In this document: positions 7,884 to 17,480 of the stretch, one piece after another | How positions within the stretch are numbered: the first letter of the stretch is position 1 | Layout: every line of letters starts with the position of its first letter | Assembly: GCA_004298545.1 (NCBI GenBank) | Contig: SCQX01000076.1 | Span: forward strand, 1-35,555 | Source of the DNA: Candidimonas sp. | GTDB lineage: Bacteria; Pseudomonadota; Gammaproteobacteria; Burkholderiales; Burkholderiaceae_B | Reading direction: 5' to 3' | Length of the DNA: 35,555 bases | Notes under the pieces: generated by a model | Told to the model about the DNA's origin: nothing | Database searches by the model: none | Seen by the model: the letters and a program-made list of their open reading frames with translations, nothing else | Program-made: the position numbers and the translations under genes

Positions 7884-9329
7884 ATGCCTACATCGAATTA
7901 TCCCGACACGAAGCTGCTGATTGCCAATGAGTGGGTGGATGCCGCTGGCGGCAAGACGCTGGACGTCGTCAATCCGGCCACCGGCCGGGTCATCGGCAAG
8001 GTGGCGCATGCCGAGAAACCCGATCTGGATCGGGCGCTCGCCGCCGCGCGGGAAGGGTTCGATGCCTGGCGTAATCTGACCGCGCACGAGCGCGCCGCAA
8101 CCATGCGGCGTGCCGCGGGGCTGCTGCGCGAGCGCGCCGAGGGTATCGCGCGCCTGCTGACGCTGGAGCAGGGCAAGCCGTTCGCGGAAGCGCGCGGAGA
8201 GACGCTGGCGGGCGCCGCGCTGATCGAATGGTTTGCCGACGAAGGCCAGCGCGTCTACGGGCGTATCGTTCCGTCGCGCAACAGTGCGGCAATGCAGTTC
8301 GTCATCAAAGAGCCAGTGGGGCCGGTGGCGGCCTTCACACCATGGAATTTCCCCATCAACCAGGTGGTGCGCAAGCTGGGGCCGGCGCTGGCGGCCGGCT
8401 GCTCGGTGCTGTGCAAGGCACCCGAAGAAACACCGGCCTCGCCGGCGGCGTTACTGCAAACCTTCGTGGACGCGGGCGTTCCACCCGGCGTGGTGGGTTT
8501 GGTCTATGGCGTTCCGGCGGAAATATCCGGCTACCTGATTCCGCATCCGACCATCCGGATGGTGACCTTCACCGGCTCCATTCCCGTGGGCAAACAACTT
8601 GCGGCGATGGCGGGCGCGAACATGAAGCGTGTCACCATGGAACTGGGCGGCCACGCGCCGGTCATCATCGCCGACGATGCCGACCTCGATCTTGCGGTCG
8701 CCGTTTCATCCAAGGCGAAGTTTCGCAATGCGGGGCAGGTGTGCATTTCGCCGACCCGTTTCCTGGTTCACCGCGGCGTGGTAGACGAATTCACCCAGGC
8801 GTTCGTCCGCTATGCGGAGTCGCTCAAGCTGGGAGATGGTCTGGCGCAAGACACCACCCTTGGGCCCCTGGCCAATCCGCGTCGGGTGGCGGCGATGGCC
8901 AGCGTGGTCGACGATGCGCGCCGGCGCGGCGCAACGGTTCTGACGGGCGGCGAGCGGGTGGGGGCGGCGGGCAATTTCTACGCGCCCACGGTCATCGCCG
9001 GCTTGACGACCGAGGCCGATCTCTTCAATAAAGAACCCTTTGGTCCGGTGGCCGGCATCCGTCCGTTCGACAGCCTGGGCGAGGCCATTGCCGAGGCCAA
9101 TCGTCTTGCCTATGGCCTGTCGGCCTACGCGTTCACGCGGTCGTTCAAGAACGTGCAAACCCTGCTGCATGGCATCGAGGCCGGCATGGTGTGGATCAAC
9201 CAGGCCGCCACGCCATCGGCGGAGCTGCCGTTCGGCGGTGTCAAAGACTCGGGTTATGGCTCGGAAGGCGGGCCCGAAGCGGTGGAAACCTATCTCAATT
9301 CCAAGGCGGCTTCGGTCGTAGGGGTCTGA
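7884..9329 (+). CDS. gabD: NAD(P)-dependent aldehyde dehydrogenase, succinate-semialdehyde dehydrogenase-like
   Basis: A 481-residue cytosolic aldehyde dehydrogenase that probably oxidises succinate semialdehyde to succinate, the last step of GABA breakdown. It has the family hallmarks: [20 protein letters not shown] (nucleotide-binding region), [11 protein letters not shown], the catalytic general base Glu in MELGGHAP, the nucleophile Cys in [17 protein letters not shown] and the C-terminal [15 protein letters not shown]. Length fits GabD-type enzymes (about 480). GAAGGA about 6 nt upstream supports ATG 7884. No GABA transaminase or regulator is next to it, so the substrate is inferred from overall similarity; glutarate or 2-oxoglutarate semialdehyde are alternatives. 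It stands as a single gene between ffs and dnaX. Confidence 0.85.
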   Translation: MPTSNYPDTKLLIANEWVDAAGGKTLDVVNPATGRVIGKVAHAEKPDLDRALAAAREGFDAWRNLTAHERAATMRRAAGLLRERAEGIARLLTLEQGKPFAEARGETLAGAALIEWFADEGQRVYGRIVPSRNSAAMQFVIKEPVGPVAAFTPWNFPINQVVRKLGPALAAGCSVLCKAPEETPASPAALLQTFVDAGVPPGVVGLVYGVPAEISGYLIPHPTIRMVTFTGSIPVGKQLAAMAGANMKRVTMELGGHAPVIIADDADLDLAVAVSSKAKFRNAGQVCISPTRFLVHRGVVDEFTQAFVRYAESLKLGDGLAQDTTLGPLANPRRVAAMASVVDDARRRGATVLTGGERVGAAGNFYAPTVIAGLTTEADLFNKEPFGPVAGIRPFDSLGEAIAEANRLAYGLSAYAFTRSFKNVQTLLHGIEAGMVWINQAATPSAELPFGGVKDSGYGSEGGPEAVETYLNSKAASVVGV

Positions 9330-9451
9330 TTCGTTTTTCGTATCAGTGGATCGGTCGCCCGCCAAAAATTGCAACGAATCCGGTACACTTTTCGTTTACT
9401 CTTTTCGCTGGCGGCGGCGCTCGTTCCGGTGGCGGCGCGGCGGCCTCTCGC

Positions 9452-11533
9452 ATGACTTATCTGGTACTGGCGCGTAAATGGCGCCCTCGCTCCTTTGATA
9501 CGTTCATTGGCCAGGAGCACGTGGTTCGCGCCCTGACCCATGCGCTGTCGAGCGGCCGTCTGCATCATGCGTGGTTGTTCACGGGTACACGCGGCGTCGG
9601 CAAGACGACACTGGCGCGTATTCTGGCGAAATCGCTCAATTGCGAATCGGGTGTCACGGCAACGCCTTGCGGGACCTGCCGGGCATGCGTCGAGATCGAC
9701 GAGGGGCGCTTCGTCGACTATGTCGAACTTGACGCGGCATCGAATCGCGGTGTCGACGAAATGACGCAGCTCCTGGAACAGGCCGTGTATGCGCCCAGCG
9801 TGGGGCGCTACAAGGTCTACATGATCGACGAAGTGCATATGCTGTCCGGGCATGCGTTCAATGCCATGCTCAAAACGCTGGAAGAGCCGCCGCCGCACGT
9901 CAAGTTCATTCTCGCAACGACCGACCCACAGAAGATTCCCGTCACGGTGCTGTCGCGCTGTCTGCAGTTCAATCTCAAGCAGATGACGGTGCCGGCCATC
10001 GTCGGCCATCTTGGTTATGTGCTCGATCAGGAGAAAATCGCCTACGAAGCGCCCGCCTTGCGGCTGATCGCCCGCGCCGCGTCCGGTTCGATGCGCGATG
10101 CCTTGTCCCTGACCGATCAGGCAATCTCTTATAGCGCCGAGAACATCACCGAAGCGGCGGTGCGTGGCATGTTGGGCACGATAGACCAGCGCTATCTGGT
10201 CCGCCTGCTGCTTGCACTGGCCGAGGGGCGCGGCGCGGACGTTCTCGCGGTGGCCGATGAACTGGCCGAGCGCGGGCTGGCCTACGCCGGGGCGTTGGGC
10301 GATCTGGCCGTTCTGCTTTCACGCGTCGCGATTGCGCAGCGCGTGCCCGGCGCGATTCCGAACGATGACCCGCTGGCCAACGAGATCGCGGGGCTTGCCG
10401 CGCGCCTTCATCCCGACCTGGTGCAGCTGTTTTACGGCGTTGCGGTACATAGTCGCGGCGAACTTTCGCTTGCCCCTGACGAGTACGCCGGTTTTGTCAT
10501 GGCGTGCCTGCGCATGTTGTCTCTGGCGCCCGCGCGTCACGATTCCGCGTCTGGCGCGTTGCCGCCCCCCGCCGAGGCGCAGGGTGAATCGGCGGCAACA
10601 TCCGACGCGTCGTCCGTCGTCGCGGGCGCAGGGGCCGGTTCTCCCGATGCGCCGCCGATGCGGCATGACGATACGCTGTCATCATCGCCATCGCCATCGC
10701 CATCGCCATCGCCATCGCCATCGCCATCGCCATCGCCATCGCCAACCCGGTCGGAACTCGCGGGTTCACCGTCCCGCTCGGCGCTCGATCGCACGGTTGA
10801 TCTCGCGCCCGATCCGTCAGTTGATTCCGCGGCCGATTCCGTACCTGCCCCCGCGCCCGATCCCGCGGCGGGTGCTGTGGCTGATTCCGCGGTGGATGAC
10901 GGCGGCCGGCGTATTTCCGATCGTCCGGATGGCGCTGACGATCAGTTTGGCGACGACGATCACTTCGGCGACGACAATGCGTTTGGCGATGAGGGATCGT
11001 TCGAAACGTTTCCGCCCGAGGCCGCTCTTTCCGGGAACGAAGACCGCTTGCCCAGCGTTCCGCGGCGCACTTTGCCGTATGAGCCGGACAGCGGTGATCC
11101 CGTCGGCGGTGAGCCGGACAGTGGCCGGCTTACCGCAATGACCGCTGGAAACTGGCCTGCCCTGGCGGCAGCGCTGCCATTAACGGGGCTGGCGGCCGAG
11201 CTGGCGCGCCAGAGCGAGTGGCTGGCGGCCGATGATCGCCACATCGTCTTGCGGGTTGCCGCGCGCTCACTTGCCGAAAGTCCGGGCAGGGCGCGTCTGC
11301 GCACCGTGTTGTCCGAGCATTTCGGCGCCGCGTTAGCGCTCGACATTGAATGTGGCGCCACCGGTGAGGGTACGGCCTATGCGCGCGCGCAGGCGCGCCA
11401 GCGTGTTCGCCAGGAGCGCGCCGAGAAAGCCGCGCGCGCCGATCCGTTCGTGCGGTCGCTGCTCAGCGAATTCGGTGGCACGGTCGTTCCGGGGTCCGTA
11501 CAGGCGGTGCCGAAAGGCGACGGTGAACCGTGA
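9452..11533 (+). CDS. dnaX: DNA polymerase III subunit tau (DnaX)
   Basis: DnaX is the ATPase of the clamp loader and, as tau, tethers polymerase cores to the helicase. From ATG 9452 (MTYLVLARKWRP, the usual start) it is 693 residues. Seen: Walker A GTRGVGKTTLARI near residue 44, a zinc module CESGVTATPCGTCRAC, Walker B-region IDEVHMLSGHAFNAMLKTLE, sensor 1 LATTDPQKIP and the SRC arginine-finger region. After domain III (about residue 360) comes a long disordered linker with a Ser-Pro repeat and acidic DDxFGD repeats, then a C-terminal tau-type domain (NWPALAAALPLTGLAAELARQ). No A-rich slippery site of the E. coli gamma type is visible in the linker. No Shine-Dalgarno precedes the ATG; a TACACT box at 9384-9389 is a possible -10. 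Confidence 0.95.
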   Translation: MTYLVLARKWRPRSFDTFIGQEHVVRALTHALSSGRLHHAWLFTGTRGVGKTTLARILAKSLNCESGVTATPCGTCRACVEIDEGRFVDYVELDAASNRGVDEMTQLLEQAVYAPSVGRYKVYMIDEVHMLSGHAFNAMLKTLEEPPPHVKFILATTDPQKIPVTVLSRCLQFNLKQMTVPAIVGHLGYVLDQEKIAYEAPALRLIARAASGSMRDALSLTDQAISYSAENITEAAVRGMLGTIDQRYLVRLLLALAEGRGADVLAVADELAERGLAYAGALGDLAVLLSRVAIAQRVPGAIPNDDPLANEIAGLAARLHPDLVQLFYGVAVHSRGELSLAPDEYAGFVMACLRMLSLAPARHDSASGALPPPAEAQGESAATSDASSVVAGAGAGSPDAPPMRHDDTLSSSPSPSPSPSPSPSPSPSPSPTRSELAGSPSRSALDRTVDLAPDPSVDSAADSVPAPAPDPAAGAVADSAVDDGGRRISDRPDGADDQFGDDDHFGDDNAFGDEGSFETFPPEAALSGNEDRLPSVPRRTLPYEPDSGDPVGGEPDSGRLTAMTAGNWPALAAALPLTGLAAELARQSEWLAADDRHIVLRVAARSLAESPGRARLRTVLSEHFGAALALDIECGATGEGTAYARAQARQRVRQERAEKAARADPFVRSLLSEFGGTVVPGSVQAVPKGDGEP
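10685..10744 (+). repeat. Ten perfect tandem copies of the hexamer TCGCCA inside dnaX
   Basis: The repeat encodes a run of Ser-Pro dipeptides in the tau linker. Because the unit is 6 nt, copy-number change would lengthen or shorten the linker by two residues without breaking the frame. The ten units are identical at DNA level, which suggests recent slippage. Confidence 0.97.
10937..11002 (+). repeat. Three and a half 18-bp degenerate repeats inside dnaX
   Basis: Units start at 10937, 10955, 10973 and 10991 (last one partial) and encode DDQFGD, DDHFGD, DNAFGD, EGSF. They add an acidic, aromatic-dotted segment to the tau linker just after the Ser-Pro stretch. Confidence 0.8.
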
Positions 11534-11620
11534 AGCGTCACCCGGATCCCGGTCGCGCCATGGCCTGGCGCCGTCGTCCGGACATTGCGACAGGGCAGGC
11601 CATGTCGCCCAATGACACGC

Positions 11621-11646
11621 CGGCAGGGAAGGTCCCGCCGTTTTTT
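11621..11646 (+). terminator. Intrinsic terminator between dnaX and ybaB
   Basis: The hairpin is CGGC-(bulged A)-GGGA, loop AGG, TCCC-GCCG, followed at once by TTTTTT. It lies 88 nt after the dnaX stop and 24 nt before the ybaB start. It should end or attenuate transcription between the two genes, so ybaB-recR may depend on read-through or on a separate start that I cannot place. Confidence 0.75.
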
Positions 11647-11669
11647 ATCTCAGTCAGGATGAATCAACC

Positions 11670-11996
11670 ATGATGAAAGGTCAGATCGCGGGTTTGATGC
11701 GACAAGCCCAGCAAATGCAGGAAAATATGAAAAAGGTGCAGGATGCGCTGGCGGAAACGGTGGTCGATGGCGCATCGGGAGGTGGGCTGGTCAAGGTCGA
11801 AATGACGTGTCGCCATGACGTCAGACGGGTGTCGATCGACCAGAGCCTGCTGACCGATGACAAGGACATGCTCGAGGATCTCGTGGCGGCGGCGTTCAAT
11901 GATGCGTTGCGCAAGGCCGAGGCCACGTCCCAGGAAAAGATGTCGGCCGTCACGGCGGGCATGCCGCTGCCACCGGGAATGAAGCTGCCGTTCTGA
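11670..11996 (+). CDS. ybaB: YbaB/EbfC family nucleoid-associated protein
   Basis: A 108-residue DNA-binding protein of the YbaB/EbfC family, which acts as a dimer and is usually found between dnaX and recR. It shows the family pattern: N-terminal [17 protein letters not shown] helix, then [27 protein letters not shown], and a C-terminal helix ending in [14 protein letters not shown]. Two ATG codons lie in a row; the first (11670) is preferred because AGGA at 11656-11659 is then 10 nt away. Its stop overlaps the recR start by one base (TGATG), so the two are translationally coupled. A strong terminator hairpin lies just upstream. Confidence 0.95.
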   Translation: MMKGQIAGLMRQAQQMQENMKKVQDALAETVVDGASGGGLVKVEMTCRHDVRRVSIDQSLLTDDKDMLEDLVAAAFNDALRKAEATSQEKMSAVTAGMPLPPGMKLPF

Positions 11997-12604
11997 TGGA
12001 ACCGGCCCTGCCCGAGCCCGAACCTCTGACGGCGCTCATTCAAGCCTTGCGCCGCCTGCCCGGTGTGGGCGCGCGGTCGGCGCGCCGCATGGCTTATCAC
12101 CTGCTGCAGCGTGATGTGGCGGGCGCGGAGCAATTGGCGCGCGCGCTTGCCGACGCCGTTCACGGTCTGCGCCATTGCCCGCGCTGCAATGGGTTCACCG
12201 AGAGCGAGGTGTGCGTCACGTGTGCAAACTCAAAGCGCGACTCCTCTCTGCTCTGCATCGTCGAGACGCCCGCCGATCAGAACGTCATCGAATCCAGCCA
12301 TGGCTATCGGGGCCTGTACTACGTCCTCATGGGGCATCTTGCGCCGCTCGAGGGCGTGGGGCCGGACGATCTTCAATTCGATCGCGTGATACGGCGCGCC
12401 ACCGATGGAGTCGTGCGCGAGGTAATCCTGGCGACCAATTTCACCGCCGAGGGTGAAACGACGGCGCATTATTTGTCGGAAATATTTCGCGCGCGCGGCC
12501 TTTCCGTCACGCGTCTGGCGCGCGGGGTGCCGGCCGGCAGCGAGCTCGAGTACGTGGATGCCGGAACGATTGCCTGGGCGCTGATGGAGCGGCGGTCGAC
12601 ATAG
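11996..12604 (+). CDS. recR: Recombination mediator RecR
   Basis: RecR works with RecO (and RecF) to load RecA on single-stranded DNA gaps. The 202-residue protein has the N-terminal helix-hairpin-helix ([20 protein letters not shown]), a Cys4 zinc finger with C61, C64, C73 and C76 ([16 protein letters not shown]), and a Toprim domain ([43 protein letters not shown]). Length matches the family (about 200). It starts on the ATG that overlaps the ybaB stop. dnaX-ybaB-recR is a widely conserved order. Confidence 0.96.
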   Translation: MEPALPEPEPLTALIQALRRLPGVGARSARRMAYHLLQRDVAGAEQLARALADAVHGLRHCPRCNGFTESEVCVTCANSKRDSSLLCIVETPADQNVIESSHGYRGLYYVLMGHLAPLEGVGPDDLQFDRVIRRATDGVVREVILATNFTAEGETTAHYLSEIFRARGLSVTRLARGVPAGSELEYVDAGTIAWALMERRST

Positions 12605-12670
12605 GCCGCGCGATCGGGTACTGGGGCATGATGGGCGGGTGTGGCACCTGGCCGATGGGGGGTGCCGCGT

Positions 12671-12676
12671 TATAAT
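12671..12676 (+). promoter_or_regulatory. Consensus -10 box upstream of carA
   Basis: A perfect TATAAT lies 45 nt before the carA start, implying a leader of about 39 nt. The -35 region is GC-rich with no good TTGACA match, so the promoter may need an activator. No arginine or pyrimidine control element could be recognised by eye. Confidence 0.55.
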
Positions 12677-12721
12677 TCTAAGATTTGCTGATCGATACCA
12701 TTAAAAGAACTGGGGTTTATC

Positions 12722-13882
12722 GTGCTGCCGTCATTGTTTTCTGGAAGCGGGGGTGTCGCCGCGCCTCCTTTAGCGGTCCTTGCGCTGGCGGACGGCACGG
12801 TTTTCAAGGGGATTTCCATCGGTGCGAAGGGTTGCACCGTTGCCGAGATCGTCTTCAACACCGCCATGACGGGGTATCAGGAAATCCTGACGGACCCCAG
12901 CTACAGCGGGCAGATCGTCACGCTGACCTGCCCGCACATTGGCAATACCGGCGTCAACGACGAAGACGTGGAATCGTCACGGATTCATGTGGCGGGTCTC
13001 GTCGTGCGTGATTGTTCGCTGCGCGTCTCCAGCTTCCGCGCGACGCGGTCGCTGCCCGACTACCTGGAGTCGCAGGGTGTGGTCGCGATAGCCGGCATCG
13101 ACACGCGCAAGCTCACGCGTATTCTGCGCGAAAAAGGCGCCCAGGGCGCCTGCATTCTCGTGGGCGAGGACGTCGACGAAGCGCTGCGGCTCGCCCGCGG
13201 GTTCACTGGCATGGCGGGGCAGGACCTGGCGCAGGGGGTATCCATCGACAAGCCACTGGAATGGCACCAGGGCGAGTGGCGCCTCGGCCGGGGCTATTCC
13301 GAACCGGCGCCCGGCCCGTACCGCGTCATTGCCTATGATTTCGGCATCAAGCGCAACATCCTGCGCCTGCTGACCGAGCGGGGGTGCCGCGTGACGGTGG
13401 TACCCGCGCGCACGCCGGTGGAAGACGTGCTGGCGATGAAACCGGACGGCCTGTTCCTGTCGAACGGCCCCGGCGATCCCGAGCCCTGCGACTACGCCAT
13501 CGAGACGGCGAAAGTGGCGTTCGAGAAGAAGATTCCGCTCTTTGGCATATGCCTGGGGCAGCAGCTCATGGGGCTTGCGCTGGGCGGGCGAACCGTCAAG
13601 ATGAAAGCCGGCCATCATGGCGCGAACCACCCGGTTCAGGACGTCGGGTCGGGGCGCGTCTTCATCACCAGCCAGAACCACGGTTTCGCGGTCGATGCCG
13701 GCTCGCTGCCGGCGAATGCGCGTGTTACCCACGTATCGCTCTTCGATGGCACGCTGCAGGGGTTCGAGCTTACCGACAGCCCCGCCTTTTTCTTCCAGGG
13801 CCATCCAGAGGCCAGCCCCGGTCCGCACGACATCCATGTGCTCTTCGATAAATTCATCAGCCTGATGGCCGCGCGGAAATAG
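12722..13882 (+). CDS. carA: Carbamoyl-phosphate synthase small (glutaminase) subunit
   Basis: CarA hydrolyses glutamine and passes ammonia to CarB for carbamoyl phosphate, the precursor of arginine and pyrimidines. The 386-residue protein has the CarA N-terminal domain ([45 protein letters not shown]) and a class I glutamine amidotransferase domain with nucleophile C277 ([10 protein letters not shown]), H361 and E363 (GHPEASPGP), matching E. coli C269/H353/E355. The start is GTG 12722, the only plausible start before the conserved LALADGT; a weak GGGG ribosome site precedes it. carB follows after 12 nt. Confidence 0.96.
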   Translation: MLPSLFSGSGGVAAPPLAVLALADGTVFKGISIGAKGCTVAEIVFNTAMTGYQEILTDPSYSGQIVTLTCPHIGNTGVNDEDVESSRIHVAGLVVRDCSLRVSSFRATRSLPDYLESQGVVAIAGIDTRKLTRILREKGAQGACILVGEDVDEALRLARGFTGMAGQDLAQGVSIDKPLEWHQGEWRLGRGYSEPAPGPYRVIAYDFGIKRNILRLLTERGCRVTVVPARTPVEDVLAMKPDGLFLSNGPGDPEPCDYAIETAKVAFEKKIPLFGICLGQQLMGLALGGRTVKMKAGHHGANHPVQDVGSGRVFITSQNHGFAVDAGSLPANARVTHVSLFDGTLQGFELTDSPAFFFQGHPEASPGPHDIHVLFDKFISLMAARK

Positions 13883-13894
13883 AAAGAAAGCACC

Positions 13895-16800
13895 ATGCCA
13901 AAGCGTACAGACATAAAAACCATCCTGATCATTGGTGCGGGGCCCATCGTCATCGGCCAGGCGTGCGAGTTCGATTACTCCGGCGCGCAGGCGTGCGAGG
14001 CGCTGATGGCCGAGGGGTTTCGCGTCGTCCTGGTCAACAGCAACCCGGCGACCATCATGACCGATCCGGACATGGCCAGCGTCACCTACATCGAACCGAT
14101 CACCTGGCGGGCACTCGAAAAAATCATCGCCAAGGAGAAGCCCGACGCCGTGCTCCCCACGATGGGCGGCCAGACCGCGCTGAACTGCGCGCTCGACCTC
14201 GTTCATCATGGCGTCCTTGCCAAGCATGGCGTCGAACTCATCGGTGCGAACGAGCAGGCCATCGAAAAGGCGGAAGATCGGCTGAAGTTCAAGCAGGCCA
14301 TGACGCGCATCGGACTGAAATCGGCCAAGTCGGGCATCGCGCACACGATGGAGCAGGCCTGGACGGTGCAGCGCCAGATCGCCGCCGACGTGGGAACGTC
14401 CGGTTTTCCGGTGGTGATCCGGCCGAGTTTCACGCTGGGCGGCACGGGCGGGGGCATTGCCTACAATCCCGAGGAATTCGAGGCGATCTGCCGGCGTGGA
14501 CTCGATGCTTCCCCCACCAGCGAGTTGCTGATCGAGGAATCGCTGCTGGGCTGGAAAGAGTTCGAGATGGAGGTGATCCGCGATCGCGCGGACAACTGCA
14601 TCATCGTCTGCGCGATCGAGAACCTCGACCCGATGGGCGTGCATACGGGCGATTCCATTACGGTGGCGCCGGCGCAGACGCTGACCGACAAAGAATATCA
14701 GATCATGCGGGATGCCTCTATCGCCATACTGCGCGAGGTCGGGGTTGAAACCGGCGGTTCGAATGTGCAGTTCGCCGTCAACCCCGCCGATGGCCGGATG
14801 ATCGTCATCGAAATGAATCCGCGTGTTTCACGGTCGTCGGCCCTGGCCTCGAAAGCAACCGGCTTCCCGATTGCCAAGGTCGCCGCCCGCCTGGCGGTGG
14901 GCTACACCCTGGACGAACTGCGCAACGAAATCACCGGCGGCGCAACACCGGCATCGTTCGAGCCGTCCCTCGATTACGTCGTGGTCAAGGTGCCGCGCTT
15001 CGCCTTCGAGAAATTCCCGCAGGCGGACTCGCGCCTCACCACCCAGATGAAATCGGTCGGCGAGGTGATGGCCATTGGCCGCACCTTCCAGGAATCATTC
15101 CAGAAGGCGCTGCGTGGCCTGGAAGTGGGTGTGGATGGGTTGAACCAGAAGACCACCGATCGTGAAAGGCTGCAAGTGGAACTGGGGGAGCCGGGGCCGG
15201 AACGCATCTGGTACGTGGGCGATGCGTTCGCCCAGGGCTTCACGCTCGATGAGGTCTACACGTTGACGCACATCGACCCCTGGTTCCTGGCGCAGATCAA
15301 AGAGATCGTCGATATCGAACTGGCGCTCGAACAGCGCACGCTGGCCGACCTCGATTATCAGGCACTGGTTGACCTGAAGCGCCGGGGGTTTTCCGACCGG
15401 CGTCTGGCGTTCCTGCTCGATACCTCGGAAACCGAGGTGCGGAAACTGCGCCATCAGCTCAACGTGCGGCCGGTCTACAAGCGGGTGGACACCTGCGCGG
15501 CGGAATTCGCCACGACGACGGCCTACCTGTACTCCACCTACGAAGAGGAGTGCGAGGCGGCACCGACGAACCGCAAGAAGATCATTGTGCTGGGCGGCGG
15601 GCCGAACCGCATCGGCCAGGGTATCGAATTCGACTACTGCTGCGTGCATGCAGCGCTGGCGCTGCGCGAAGATGGTTTCGAGACCATCATGGTCAATTGC
15701 AATCCCGAGACCGTGTCAACGGATTACGATACCTCCGACCGTCTGTATTTCGAGCCGCTGACGCTGGAAGATGTCCTCGAGATCGTGCACAAGGAAAACC
15801 CCGTTGGCGTCATCGTGCAATATGGCGGCCAGACGCCGCTGAAACTTGCGCGTGCGCTGGAGGCCAATGGTGTCCCCATCATCGGCACCAGCCCCGAATC
15901 GATCGACGTGGCCGAAGACCGCGAACGGTTCCAGAAGCTGCTGACCAAGCTGGGCCTGCGCCAGCCGCCCAATCGGTCGGCGCACACCGAGGGCGAGGCG
16001 CTGGTTCTCGCCGCCGACATCGGCTACCCGCTGGTGGTGCGGCCCAGCTACGTCCTGGGCGGGCGCGCGATGGAGATCGTGCATGAGCAGTCGGACCTTG
16101 AACGCTACATGCGCGAGGCCGTCAAGGTCAGCAACGATTCGCCCGTGTTGCTCGACCATTTCCTGAACAACGCCACCGAGCTCGACGTGGACTGCCTGGC
16201 CGACGGTCAGCAAGTGCTGGTTGCCGGCGTCATGGAACATATCGAACAGGCGGGCGTGCATTCCGGCGATTCGGCGTGCAGCCTGCCGCCGTATTCCCTG
16301 TCGGCCGCGATAGTCGAGGAAATCGAGCGCGAGACCGCGCTCATGGCGCGCGCGCTCAACGTCACCGGGTTGATGAACGTTCAGTTCGCCATCCAGGATG
16401 GGGATGTCTACGTGCTGGAAGTCAACCCGCGCGCCTCGCGCACGGTGCCGTTCGTATCCAAGGCCACCGGCATGCCACTGGCGAAGATAGCGGCGCGGGC
16501 GATGACAGGCCGCTCGCTGGCCGATCAGGGTATCGTCGCGGAGATCGTGCCGCCGTACTTCTCGGTCAAGGAAGCGGTGTTTCCGTTCGTCAAGTTTCCC
16601 GGCGTCGACACCATACTCGGTCCTGAAATGAAGTCGACCGGCGAAGTCATGGGGGTCGGCGAGAGTTTCGCCGAGGCCTTTGTGAAGTCGCAGCTGGCCG
16701 CGGGGGCGTCGCTGCCCGAGTCGGGAGTAGCCTTCATCAGTGTGCGCGATCAGGATAAGCCGCTGGCGGCGGCGGTGGCCAAGGGCCTGGTCGACCTGGG

Positions 16801-17137
16801 CTTCTCGGTGGTCGCGACGCGCGGCACCGCTGCGGCGATAGAGGCCGCCGGCCTGCATGTGCAGGTGGTCAACAAAGTAACCGAGGGCCGCCCGCACATT
16901 GTCGACATGATCAAGAATGGCGAGATCTCGATGGTGATCAACACGGTGGAAGAGCGCCGCAACGCCATCGCCGACTCGCGCACGATACGAACCCACGCGT
17001 TGGCCAGCCGCGTCACGTTCTTTACGACGATCGCGGGCGCTTGCGCGGCCGTCGAGGGCTTGCGCTACCTGCATCAGGGCAAGGGGCTGCAGGTGTATGC
17101 CTTGCAGGAGCTCCACGCGCGCAACCGGGCCCATTGA
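13895..17137 (+). CDS. carB: Carbamoyl-phosphate synthase large subunit
   Basis: CarB makes carbamoyl phosphate from bicarbonate, ammonia and two ATP. At 1080 residues it is full length (E. coli 1073). It shows two homologous halves, each with a pre-ATP-grasp and ATP-grasp fold: [20 protein letters not shown], then [16 protein letters not shown] and [20 protein letters not shown] in the first; [36 protein letters not shown] and [20 protein letters not shown] in the second. An MGS-like allosteric domain (about 940-1080; [30 protein letters not shown]) would bind ornithine and UMP. An AGAAAGAAAG stretch precedes ATG 13895. The stop codon lies inside the first copy of a 13-bp direct repeat. Confidence 0.98.
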   Translation: MPKRTDIKTILIIGAGPIVIGQACEFDYSGAQACEALMAEGFRVVLVNSNPATIMTDPDMASVTYIEPITWRALEKIIAKEKPDAVLPTMGGQTALNCALDLVHHGVLAKHGVELIGANEQAIEKAEDRLKFKQAMTRIGLKSAKSGIAHTMEQAWTVQRQIAADVGTSGFPVVIRPSFTLGGTGGGIAYNPEEFEAICRRGLDASPTSELLIEESLLGWKEFEMEVIRDRADNCIIVCAIENLDPMGVHTGDSITVAPAQTLTDKEYQIMRDASIAILREVGVETGGSNVQFAVNPADGRMIVIEMNPRVSRSSALASKATGFPIAKVAARLAVGYTLDELRNEITGGATPASFEPSLDYVVVKVPRFAFEKFPQADSRLTTQMKSVGEVMAIGRTFQESFQKALRGLEVGVDGLNQKTTDRERLQVELGEPGPERIWYVGDAFAQGFTLDEVYTLTHIDPWFLAQIKEIVDIELALEQRTLADLDYQALVDLKRRGFSDRRLAFLLDTSETEVRKLRHQLNVRPVYKRVDTCAAEFATTTAYLYSTYEEECEAAPTNRKKIIVLGGGPNRIGQGIEFDYCCVHAALALREDGFETIMVNCNPETVSTDYDTSDRLYFEPLTLEDVLEIVHKENPVGVIVQYGGQTPLKLARALEANGVPIIGTSPESIDVAEDRERFQKLLTKLGLRQPPNRSAHTEGEALVLAADIGYPLVVRPSYVLGGRAMEIVHEQSDLERYMREAVKVSNDSPVLLDHFLNNATELDVDCLADGQQVLVAGVMEHIEQAGVHSGDSACSLPPYSLSAAIVEEIERETALMARALNVTGLMNVQFAIQDGDVYVLEVNPRASRTVPFVSKATGMPLAKIAARAMTGRSLADQGIVAEIVPPYFSVKEAVFPFVKFPGVDTILGPEMKSTGEVMGVGESFAEAFVKSQLAAGASLPESGVAFISVRDQDKPLAAAVAKGLVDLGFSVVATRGTAAAIEAAGLHVQVVNKVTEGRPHIVDMIKNGEISMVINTVEERRNAIADSRTIRTHALASRVTFFTTIAGACAAVEGLRYLHQGKGLQVYALQELHARNRAH

Positions 17138-17167
17138 CGGAAGGGTCGCACCCGCATTGACGGAAGG
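17132..17167 (+). repeat. 13-bp direct repeat spanning the carB stop codon
   Basis: CATTGACGGAAGG occurs at 17132-17144 (containing the carB TGA) and again at 17155-17167, 23 nt apart. It looks like a small local duplication. Confidence 0.85.
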
Positions 17168-17217
17168 TGCGTGCGCTATCTCGGGCGGCCCTGATTGGCC
17201 CGTTGTGTGGTTTTTTG

Positions 17218-17286
17218 GCGCGTGATCCGGGGGCGATGTCAAAAAATGCGGGTGTCGGTTTTCGAGCGCATGATCCGTGGGCGGTG
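17218..17286 (+). repeat. Imperfect 21-bp direct repeats between carB and greA
   Basis: Copies at 17218-17238 and 17266-17286 share 18 of 21 bases (core TGATCCG-GGGCG), with 48 nt from start to start. They could be protein-binding sites or a worn duplication. Confidence 0.6.
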
Positions 17287-17313
17287 CCGATATGGGCGTC
17301 GATTTCCCGGGGC

Positions 17314-17342
17314 TTGCAATTTTTGCGATCTTTGCCGACAAT
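17314..17342 (+). promoter_or_regulatory. Sigma70-like promoter directly upstream of a terminator
   Basis: TTGCAA (17314-17319) and GACAAT (17337-17342) are spaced 17 bp apart, a good sigma70 arrangement. The predicted start (about 17349) is only a few bases before the terminator hairpin at 17353, so the transcript would be about 35 nt unless the hairpin is read through. Confidence 0.35.
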
Positions 17343-17352
17343 AGGCTTGAGA

Positions 17353-17384
17353 CCCCGGTTCTTACCGAGCCGGGGTTTTATTTT
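17353..17384 (+). terminator. Strong intrinsic terminator in the carB-greA gap
   Basis: CCCCGGTTC pairs with GAGCCGGGG across the loop TTACC (9 bp with one T-G pair) and is followed by TTTTATTTT. It lies 215 nt after the carB stop, so it is most simply the end of the carAB transcript with a long 3' UTR. Confidence 0.8.
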
Positions 17385-17442
17385 GAACCTGATATCCGCA
17401 TCCGGGGCGCCGGTTCTGTCGGTGCCGACGGGCTCGGGTGTC

Positions 17443-17480
17443 GTTCACCGCTCCCAGAGGAGCGGCGGCTGGCGGTGAAC
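17443..17480 (+). promoter_or_regulatory. Mutually exclusive RNA hairpins upstream of greA
   Basis: A perfect hairpin CCGCTCC-CAGA-GGAGCGG (17448-17465) shares bases with a longer perfect 9-bp inverted repeat GTTCACCGC (17443-17451) / GCGGTGAAC (17472-17480). The two pairings compete for 17448-17451, as in attenuators or switch-like leaders. A regulatory role is inference; the distance to greA is 145 nt. Confidence 0.4.

Noticed and set aside
10685-10744. Tandem repeat considered as a CRISPR-like array
   Set aside because: The unit is 6 bp with no spacers and lies in frame in dnaX.
12642-12676. TGGCAC as a sigma54 -24 element upstream of carA
   Set aside because: No GC dinucleotide at the required spacing for a -12 element; a sigma70 TATAAT is present instead.
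12977-17341. Two minus-strand open frames of more than 500 codons antisense to carAB
   Set aside because: Compositionally odd (His, Arg, Asp, Val), no domains, fully overlapping carA and carB.
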